Shown here: one piece after another, positions 8,032 through 13,016 of the stretch
Layout: every line of letters begins with the position of its first letter
Numbering within the stretch: position 1 is the first letter of the stretch
DNA from: Candidatus Acetothermia bacterium
GTDB lineage: Bacteria > Bipolaricaulota > Bipolaricaulia > Bipolaricaulales > Bipolaricaulaceae
DNA length: 13,016 bases
Direction: 5' to 3'
NCBI GenBank assembly: GCA_011057175.1
Contig: DSBZ01000268.1
Span: 1-13,016, forward strand
The notes under the pieces: model-generated
What the model was told of the DNA's origin: nothing
Database searches by the model: none
The model's input: only the letters and a program-made list of their open reading frames with translations
Position numbers and translations under genes: made by a program

Positions 8032-8201
8032 GGTGTCCCTCCGGGGGGGGAGCATCCCTCGACCTCGGGGCCGTTGCCCTGATCCAGCTCGTCCTCCGTG
8101 GTGGCACCGGGGCGGTGGAGCTCACCGTCCACGCCGGGACGAGACTCCGTCATCTGTGGCTCGCCCTGACCGTGGAATCGGCAGCCGCGGCCCGGGCGTG
8201 A
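7904..8201 (+). pseudogene. LiaF/DUF5668-like small membrane protein split over three frames
   Basis: ATG at 7904, preceded by CGGAGGGGCGAGG, opens MRQGTIVLPLLPVAAGVILL, the first helix of a DUF5668/LiaF-type membrane protein. After about 7981 the sense continues in the next frame as PWSVGEALDILLGWSV and hits a stop at 8029. Frame 0 then gives ASLDLGAVALIQLVLRGG and TGAVELTVHAG, like the soluble part of these proteins, ending at TGA 8199. Each switch is what a single lost base would cause (ttc-cgt at 7979-7983; near 8026-8029). It sits just after a PspC gene, and PspC and LiaF-like proteins are commonly neighbours in envelope-stress loci. Homology is from pattern only. Function, if any, is likely lost unless the breaks are sequencing errors. 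Confidence 0.55.
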
Positions 8202-8226
8202 CGCACCGCGTCAGGCTCGGTAGAAT
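8198..8226 (+). promoter_or_regulatory. candidate promoter of the redox operon
   Basis: GTGACG (8198-8203), 17 bp, then TAGAAT (8221-8226) forms a -35/-10 pair. The -35 matches TTGACA at four of six positions and the -10 is the same hexamer as in front of hypC. Transcription would start near 8233, giving a leader of about 78 nt before the ATG at 8311. The -35 overlaps a perfect dyad (separate entry), which suggests control by a DNA-binding protein. Confidence 0.45.
8199..8213. repeat. perfect dyad TGACGC-N3-GCGTCA, possible operator
   Basis: TGACGC, ACC, GCGTCA is a perfect 6-bp inverted repeat with a 3-nt centre. It covers the stop codon of the LiaF-like remnant and the -35 region of the candidate promoter. 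No T-run follows, so it is not a standard terminator. The position fits a repressor or activator site, but a weak hairpin or chance cannot be excluded. Confidence 0.4.
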
Positions 8227-8310
8227 CCATTCGATGTCGCCTGTGTCCTGTGCCCCGTCTCTGGCGGCGTGCGCCGAAGGCGTTCCCTCTCACATCCGAG
8301 GGCGGTCCCG

Positions 8311-10392
8311 ATGAGGCTTGATCGCCACCCGATCCTCCCCATCGAGCGGGAGGAGCCCTTCCGCTTCACGTTTGAGGGCCAGGAACTGGACGCCTACCCG
8401 GGAGAGACGATCGCTGCAGCCCTGGTTGCCTATGGGATCCGGACGTTCGGATATCACCCCAAGGACGGATCTCCCCAAGGGATCTACTGCGCCAACGGCC
8501 AATGCGCTCAGTGCCTCGTGATCGCGGATGGCAAGCCAGTGAAGGCGTGCATGACCCTCGTCCAGCCGGGGATGAGGGTCGAAGCTGCCGCTGGGTTGCC
8601 TGAGCTCCCGCGGGTAGCGGCCCCGCCTCGGATGAAGGAGGTCGAGCGCATCCGCGTCCCGGTCCTCGTGATCGGGGGAGGGCCCGCCGGGATGTCTGCC
8701 GCGATCGAGCTCGGGGCCCGCGGGATCCGTACCCTCCTCATCGATGACAAGCACCGCCTGGGAGGGAAGCTCGTCCTCCAAACCCACCGTTTCTTCGGCG
8801 CGCAGGACGCTGTGTACGCAGGAACGCGGGGAATCGACATCGCGACCCGCCTCGACCGGGAAGTACGGGCCCAGTCCTCGGTTGAGGTATGGCTTAGCTC
8901 CACGGCCCTCGCCGTGTACAGCGATCACGCGGTGGGGATCTTGCGCACAGGAAGGGAATACGTGCTCGTCGCCCCGGAGGTCCTCCTTGTGGCATGCGGG
9001 GCACGGGAGAAATCGCTTTTGTTCAAAGGAAATACCCTCCCCGGCGTGTACGGGGCGGGGGCGTTCCAGACCCTCGTCAACCGCGACCTCGTGCGGGCCG
9101 CGGAGAAGCTCTTCATCGTCGGGGGCGGGAACGTCGGCCTCATCGCCGGCTACCACGCAATCCAAGCCGAGATCGAGGTCGTGGGCCTCGTCGAGGCCCT
9201 CCCGGAGTGCGGAGGATACAAGGTCCATCGGGACAAGCTCGCCCGCCTTGGGGTCCCGATCTGGACCTCGCACACGATCCTCTCCGCGAACGGCAAGGAA
9301 GGGGTGGAGTCGGTGACGATCGCCCAGGTGGACGAGCGTTTCCGGCCCATTCCGGGGACGGAGAAGACGTTTCCCTGCGACACGGTGCTCGTAGCGGTCG
9401 GCCTCGACCCGGTGGACGAGTTCTACCGGAAGGCCCAGGAGTTCGGGATGCAGGCGTTCGCGGCGGGGGACGCGGCGGAGATCGCCGAGGCCTCGGCCGC
9501 CATCTTCTCCGGGAAGATCGCGGGCCGCCGGATCGCGCAGGCCTTGGGACAGCCCGACGTGGAGATCCCGCCTGAGTGGGAACGGATGGCAAAGATCCTC
9601 AAGTCCAAGCCGGGCCAGCGGGGCGCCCCTCCGCCCCCGCCCGGGGGGGACGTCTTCCCTGTATTGCACTGCCACGAGGAGATCCCGTGCAACCCCTGCG
9701 CGTCGGTCTGCCCTCAGAGGCTGATCCGGATCGACCCCGACGACATCCGAAGGCGGCCCCAGTACGTACCGACGGGCGGGAAGGCGTGCTTGGGGTGTGA
9801 GCGGTGTGTCGTTGTCTGTCCAGGTTTGGCGATCACCCTCGTCGACTTCCGCCGTGATCAGGACAACCCCACGGTCACGGTCCCGTTCGAGCTCGGTGTC
9901 GCGGCGGTGCGCGAGGGGGATCGGGTGACCGCCGTGGATGCCTCCGGGGAGCGCTTGGCCGAGGTCACGGTGGCGGGAGTGCGGGTGATCGGGAAGAACG
10001 ACCGCACCGTGCTCGTGAAGCTCAGCGTGCCCCGCCGGATCGCAACCCGCGTCGCGGGGATCCGGCTCCGTGCCCGACCCGATGCAAAGGCCCTTCCCCA
10101 GCCGGTGGAGCGGCTCGCGGACGACGAGATCCTTTGCCGCTGCGAGCGGGTGACGGTGGGCGTGGTGCGGGCCCTCATCCGCCGTGGGGTTAGGGATATG
10201 AACGAGATCAAGGCCATCACCCGCGCCGGGATGGGCGCGTGCGGGGGCAAGACGTGCGGGCCGCTCCTGTGGCACCTGTTCCGAGAGGAGGGGGTGCCTC
10301 TCGACGAGGTCACGTCCTACGTCCCCCGGCCCCTGTTCATGGAGGTCCCACTCGCCCTGTTCGCCGGGGCGGAGGAAACCCGTGACGCGTGA
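8311..10392 (+). CDS. fused multi-cluster iron-sulfur flavoprotein subunit of an amine/imino-acid dehydrogenase
   Basis: This predicted electron-transfer subunit (693 residues) joins parts that are often separate. Residues 15-100 form a SoxA/HcnA-type [2Fe-2S] domain (C60, C65, C68, C80). Residues 115-415 form a two-dinucleotide reductase domain like HcnB, with VLVIGGGPAGMSAA at 118-131 for FAD, LFIVGGGNVGL at 267-277 for NAD(P) and FAAGDAAEI at 383-391. A Gly/Pro-rich linker (439-446) leads to a 2[4Fe-4S] ferredoxin module with C454, C460, C463, C467 and C493, C496, C499, C503. Residues 605-655 are a BFD-like [2Fe-2S] domain (C609, C611, C644, C649). About 520-590 is an unassigned beta-rich piece. 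The ATG at 8311 is chosen because GAGGGCGG precedes it and homology starts soon after; GTG 8269 would add 14 unlike residues. It is followed 13 bp later by a DAO-type catalytic subunit. Substrate and final acceptor are unknown; a cytosolic or membrane-attached complex is inferred. Confidence 0.93.
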   Translation: MRLDRHPILPIEREEPFRFTFEGQELDAYPGETIAAALVAYGIRTFGYHPKDGSPQGIYCANGQCAQCLVIADGKPVKACMTLVQPGMRVEAAAGLPELPRVAAPPRMKEVERIRVPVLVIGGGPAGMSAAIELGARGIRTLLIDDKHRLGGKLVLQTHRFFGAQDAVYAGTRGIDIATRLDREVRAQSSVEVWLSSTALAVYSDHAVGILRTGREYVLVAPEVLLVACGAREKSLLFKGNTLPGVYGAGAFQTLVNRDLVRAAEKLFIVGGGNVGLIAGYHAIQAEIEVVGLVEALPECGGYKVHRDKLARLGVPIWTSHTILSANGKEGVESVTIAQVDERFRPIPGTEKTFPCDTVLVAVGLDPVDEFYRKAQEFGMQAFAAGDAAEIAEASAAIFSGKIAGRRIAQALGQPDVEIPPEWERMAKILKSKPGQRGAPPPPPGGDVFPVLHCHEEIPCNPCASVCPQRLIRIDPDDIRRRPQYVPTGGKACLGCERCVVVCPGLAITLVDFRRDQDNPTVTVPFELGVAAVREGDRVTAVDASGERLAEVTVAGVRVIGKNDRTVLVKLSVPRRIATRVAGIRLRARPDAKALPQPVERLADDEILCRCERVTVGVVRALIRRGVRDMNEIKAITRAGMGACGGKTCGPLLWHLFREEGVPLDEVTSYVPRPLFMEVPLALFAGAEETRDA

Positions 10393-10416
10393 CAGGTGAT
10401 GCGTGATGGGTAAAGG
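10382..10416 (+). repeat. degenerate 7-bp tandem repeat at the gene junction
   Basis: Five consecutive heptamers follow the pattern GTGAYRS with some drift: GTGACGC, GTGACAG, GTGATGC, GTGATGG, GTAAAGG. The array contains the TGA stop of the upstream gene (10390-10392), an AGGTGAT that can pair with 16S rRNA, and the GTG and ATG candidate starts of the downstream gene. Confidence 0.7.
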
Positions 10417-11563
10417 AGCGTTCGACGTCGTGGTCGTTGGGGCGGGGAGCGTGGGGACCCCGGCGGCCCTCGCCCTCGCCGAGGCGGGCCTCGACGTCCT
10501 CGTCCTCGATCGATTCCCAAGCGTGGGCCAGGGGTCGAACAAGGCCGCGATCGGCGGGATCCGCGCTACCCACTCCGACCCGGCCAAGATCAGCCTCGCC
10601 AAGCGCACGATCGAGATCCTCGCCGCTTGGGAGGCGGCCCATGGCCAGGACATTGAGTGGCGCAGCGGCGGCTACGTGTTCGTGGCCTACACGCCCCGTG
10701 AAGAACGGATCCTCAAGGACCTCCTCGTGGTCCAACATGCCTACGGCCTGGGGATCGAGTGGCTGGACGCGAAGGCCCTCCTCGAGATCGTCCCCGACCT
10801 CAACCCCCGCGGCCTCATCGGCGGAACCCACTCCCCCGGCGACGGCCACTGCTCGCCCTTGCTCGCCTGCCATGCGTTCTACGACGAGGCGAGGCGGAGA
10901 GGGGCCTCGTTCCGGTTCGGGGAACAGGTGACGGGGATCGAGGTTCGGGAGGGGCGGGTGCGGGCGGTGCGCTCCAACAAGGGCTACTACGAAACACAGG
11001 TCGTGATCAACGCCGCCGGACCATGGGCCCGCGCGGTGGGGAAGCTCGTCGGCCTCGACCACCCCATCGTGCCCGACTCCCACGAAGCCGGGGTCACGGA
11101 ACCGGTGGCCCACTTCCTTGACCCGATGGTCGTGGACATCCGGCCCGCCCCCGGATCGTCCAACTGCTACTTCCACCAGCTCGCCTCGGGGCAGATCACG
11201 TTCTGCATCACCCCCGACCCCCCGATCGTGGGGGAGGACTGCCGGGAGACGAGCGCGTTCCTCCCCATGGTCGCCCGGCGGATGGTGGACCTCATGCCCC
11301 GGCTCGCCAGCCTCCGCGTCCGGCGGACGTGGCGGGGCCTCTACCCGATGACCCCCGACGGTTCCCCCCTCGTCGGCTGGGCGCAGGAGATCGAGGGGTA
11401 CGCGATGGCGATCGGGATGTGCGGGCAGGGCGTGATGCTCGGGCCCGGGCTCGGGGAGCTCCTGGCGCGGATGATCACGGGCACGCTCACCTCCGACGAC
11501 CACGAGGTCCTGGAGGTCCTGTCCCCCCACCGGTCGTTCGTCGCCCACGAGGCGCTCAAGTAG
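10406..11563 (+). CDS. FAD-dependent DAO-family dehydrogenase subunit (SoxB/HcnC/PDH-beta-like)
   Basis: This is the probable catalytic subunit (385 residues), oxidising a C-N bond of an amino acid, imino acid or N-methyl amine and passing electrons to the upstream iron-sulfur partner. VVVVGAGSVGTPAALALAEAG begins at residue 8 and is the FAD Rossmann motif, with Asp35 at the end of the second strand. Later come GGYVFVAYTP, VINAAGPWA, GLYPMTPDGSPLVGW (about 311-325) and MCGQGVMLGPGLGELLA (from about 338). The last two are typical of the C-terminal FAD-binding part of sarcosine oxidase beta, HcnC and D-proline/L-proline dehydrogenase catalytic subunits. The ATG at 10406 is preceded by AGGTGAT at 5 nt; GTG at 10403 is an alternative adding one residue. 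No signal peptide or membrane segment is visible. The exact substrate cannot be called. Confidence 0.93.
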   Translation: MGKGAFDVVVVGAGSVGTPAALALAEAGLDVLVLDRFPSVGQGSNKAAIGGIRATHSDPAKISLAKRTIEILAAWEAAHGQDIEWRSGGYVFVAYTPREERILKDLLVVQHAYGLGIEWLDAKALLEIVPDLNPRGLIGGTHSPGDGHCSPLLACHAFYDEARRRGASFRFGEQVTGIEVREGRVRAVRSNKGYYETQVVINAAGPWARAVGKLVGLDHPIVPDSHEAGVTEPVAHFLDPMVVDIRPAPGSSNCYFHQLASGQITFCITPDPPIVGEDCRETSAFLPMVARRMVDLMPRLASLRVRRTWRGLYPMTPDGSPLVGWAQEIEGYAMAIGMCGQGVMLGPGLGELLARMITGTLTSDDHEVLEVLSPHRSFVAHEALK

Positions 11564-11636
11564 AGGCGCCAGCGGGTACGATTGAGGATCGCCCCAGCGT
11601 CCACCACGGGTTTGTCCAGGCCAGCGGGCGCGGGGC

Positions 11637-11644
11637 AAAGGAGG
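11637..11644 (+). promoter_or_regulatory. Shine-Dalgarno fixing the WD40 protein start
   Basis: AAAGGAGG lies 5 nt before ATG 11650. It decides the start in favour of 11650 over GTG 11329 in the same open frame, which would overlap the previous gene by more than 230 bp. A TACGAT hexamer at 11577-11582 might be a -10 for this gene, with no good -35. Confidence 0.8.
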
Positions 11645-11649
11645 CTAAC

Positions 11650-12621
11650 ATGAGGACCCTTGCTGTAGTCACGCTCGCCGCCTTGGCCGCCCTCCCTGGG
11701 GCCAGCCAAGGGTGCTGCAACCGGCCCGACATCGCCCTGGCCACGTTCCCCGGGAGCGCCTGGTTCTACGGGGTCGCCTGGAGCCCACGGGGCGACCTCG
11801 TCGCCGCCGCTGCGTGGGACAGCACGGTCTACGTGTGGAACCCCGGGACCCGAGAGCTCGTCTTCACCCTGCGCGGCCACCTGAGCTGGGTGCACACGGT
11901 CGCGTTCCACCCAGACGGCGACATCCTTGCCTCCGGGGCGCGGGACAAGGCGATCTTCCTGTGGGACATGCGCACGGGGAGGGAGATCCGCCGGATCCAC
12001 GGCCACGGAGGAAGGGTGAACGGGCTCGCGTTCAGCCCCGATGGCTCGCTCCTCGCCTCGGCCTCCGGTGACGGGACGGTCCGCCTCTGGGACACGGAGA
12101 CGTGGATCACGACCCGGACCCTGAGCGGACACGAGGGCGAGGTGCTGTGCGTCGCGTTCAGCCCCGACGGGGCAACGGTAGCCACCGGAGGGGAGGACGC
12201 CACGATCCGGCTGTGGGACGTGGCGTCGGGGCAGCTCCTCCGGACCCTATGGGGCCACCAGGCCGCGTTGCGGGCGCTCGCGTTCAGTCCCGACGGGAGG
12301 TACCTCGGCGGCGTATCCGTCCTCTGGACCGCCCGCCTGTGGGACCTCACGACGCACCGTACCGTGCGCGAGTTCTCCAATGGTGGGCTGCGCTCCTACT
12401 CCGCAGCGTTCAGCCCGGATGGAAGGTACTTCGCCGTCGGCCGCCAGGACGCAACGATCCGCGTGTGGGACATCGCCACTGGTGCCGAGGCACGGGTCCT
12501 GACCGGCCACAGCGGGGGCGTCCTCGGCCTGGCGTGGAGCCCGGACGGGAAGGCCCTCATCTCCGGATCGGCCGACAACAAGGTCAAGCTGTGGGATGTG
12601 AGCGATCTTCCCTCACCGTAG
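11650..12621 (+). CDS. exported seven-bladed WD40 repeat protein
   Basis: The 323-residue product starts with a signal peptide-like segment (MRTLAVVTLAALAALPGASQ, residues 1-20) and then CC at 22-23. The lipobox is poor, so type I secretion to the cell surface or periplasm is more likely than lipid anchoring. Seven WD40 repeats follow: 36-76, 77-118, 119-160, 161-202, 203-244, 245-286 and 287-323, nearly all 42 residues long with AFSPDG and RLWD signatures. Seven repeats are enough for one closed beta-propeller. Blade 5 (GGVSVLWTARLWD) and blade 6 lack parts of the GH/D pattern. No enzymatic domain is attached, so a binding or scaffold role is inferred and the partner is unknown. It follows the redox operon by 86 bp and its 3' end overlaps the convergent acyltransferase gene by 38 bp. 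Confidence 0.92.
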   Translation: MRTLAVVTLAALAALPGASQGCCNRPDIALATFPGSAWFYGVAWSPRGDLVAAAAWDSTVYVWNPGTRELVFTLRGHLSWVHTVAFHPDGDILASGARDKAIFLWDMRTGREIRRIHGHGGRVNGLAFSPDGSLLASASGDGTVRLWDTETWITTRTLSGHEGEVLCVAFSPDGATVATGGEDATIRLWDVASGQLLRTLWGHQAALRALAFSPDGRYLGGVSVLWTARLWDLTTHRTVREFSNGGLRSYSAAFSPDGRYFAVGRQDATIRVWDIATGAEARVLTGHSGGVLGLAWSPDGKALISGSADNKVKLWDVSDLPSP

Positions 12622-13016
12622 CGGCCAGCGCGGAGGAAGAGCTCGCTGCTCCGCGACCGACGGGGAAGCTCGCCCCCGCCCCGGACATCGTCGCCGGATC
12701 CGGCTCCAGTTGGCCTCGCGGGAAGAGGGGGAGCGCCCCTCCGGGCGCAAGGTGGCGGATCCCTTCCCGGGCAGCGCCTGCCCGGCGCCGCTGGTCGTCC
12801 GCGGTGGGGATGAGACGAGAACTGACGTGGGGGAGGTACTCCAGGAACGGCATCGGCCACGCCACAATTTTCAGGTCGTCGCGGCCCGAGCTAGCCACGA
12901 AGGCGAGGGCGTCCACCGCCCCAGGGTGGTTGGACGCGATCACCACGGGACCTGCGGACGGAACATGCTCCGCCCCCTCGACCTGGAGATCGGCCGCCAA
13001 CTGGGAAAGCGACCAC
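12584..13016 (-). CDS. PlsC-like acyltransferase, 5' part beyond window, frameshifted or truncated 3' end
   Basis: The minus-strand frame entering from the right edge reads ...QLAADLQVEGAEHVPSAGP, then VVIASNHPGAVDALAF. This carries the NHx4D catalytic motif of glycerolipid acyltransferases (acyl-ACP/CoA to a lysophospholipid). PMPFLEYLPH and LFPRGQLEPDP follow; the latter is in the place of the FPEG substrate motif, with Glu replaced by Arg. After MSGAGA the frame turns into low-complexity Ser/Ala and stops at 12584. The next frame instead gives ELPRRSRSSELFLR, which resembles the expected WSxSxxxFL part. One missing base in the C-run at 12673-12677 (plus strand) would explain this. Even then the protein runs into the antisense of the WD40 gene, so the C-terminus is probably lost or altered. 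The start codon is outside the window; an internal TTG at 13000 is not the start. Confidence 0.7.
   Translation of the reverse strand, partial: WSLSQLAADLQVEGAEHVPSAGPVVIASNHPGAVDALAFVASSGRDDLKIVAWPMPFLEYLPHVSSRLIPTADDQRRRAGAAREGIRHLAPGGALPLFPRGQLEPDPATMSGAGASFPVGRGAASSSSALAATVREDRSHPTA

Noticed and set aside
8199..8213. Hairpin as an intrinsic terminator
   Set aside because: Perfect but short stem with no following T-run; position over a -35 fits an operator better.
8269..8310. GTG start 14 codons upstream for the multi-cluster subunit
   Set aside because: The added residues are Arg-rich and unlike the family, and ATG 8311 has its own ribosome site.
8290..10653. 787-codon open frame on the minus strand
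   Set aside because: Antisense to the iron-sulfur flavoprotein with all its cofactor motifs; shadow of codon bias.
10337..11638. 433-codon open frame on the minus strand
   Set aside because: Antisense to the DAO-family gene; no domain pattern.
11329..11649. Extended N-terminus of the WD40 protein
   Set aside because: Would overlap the preceding gene and bury the signal peptide; AAAGGAGG precedes ATG 11650.

Overview
This GC-rich window reads as chromosomal DNA from a bacterium whose genes have few close textbook relatives. hypCDE points to [NiFe]-hydrogenase metabolism. The ferredoxin-rich oxidoreductase and the oxygen-sensitive hyp chemistry suggest an anaerobe or facultative anaerobe. An uncultured-phylum origin (for example Bipolaricaulota/Acetothermia) is only a guess from gene style; no phylogenetic marker is present apart from one tRNA. 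No CRISPR array, replication origin or rRNA was seen.

Left edge (1-500): a broken 3' fragment of an IS481-type transposase lies beside a tRNA-Arg(CCT) on the minus strand.

Minus-strand block (497-7359): transcription runs from right to left through hypC-hypD-hypE, joined by two GTGA stop/start overlaps. These encode the scaffold and enzymes that build and deliver the Fe(CN)2CO group of [NiFe] hydrogenases. After a 115-bp gap with an AT-rich promoter-like patch comes a soluble 1456-residue sensor diguanylate cyclase with six GAF-like and two PAS domains ahead of an intact GGEEF domain. hypA, hypB, hypF and the hydrogenase itself are not in the window.

Plus-strand membrane-stress remnants (7452-8201): these lie divergent from hypC. 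A PspC-domain protein and a small LiaF/DUF5668-like membrane protein are each spread over several reading frames. The breaks look like single-base losses beside C or G runs, so they are either decaying genes or a stretch with sequencing errors.

Plus-strand redox operon (8311-11563): a 693-residue fusion subunit carries a [2Fe-2S] domain, an FAD/NAD(P) disulfide-reductase-type domain, a 2[4Fe-4S] ferredoxin module and a C-terminal BFD-like [2Fe-2S] domain. It is followed 13 bp later by a DAO-family FAD dehydrogenase subunit. Together they resemble the HcnABC / opine oxidase / dye-linked proline dehydrogenase / heterotetrameric sarcosine oxidase superfamily; the amine or imino-acid substrate cannot be read from sequence. 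The junction of the two genes sits in a degenerate 7-bp tandem repeat that supplies the stop codon, Shine-Dalgarno and start codons. A promoter-like -35/-10 pair with a perfect TGACGC-N3-GCGTCA dyad over the -35 lies upstream.

Right edge (11650-13016): a secreted seven-bladed WD40 propeller (plus strand) converges on, and overlaps by 38 bp, the 3' end of a partial PlsC-like acyltransferase (minus strand). The acyltransferase runs off the window and seems frameshifted near its end.
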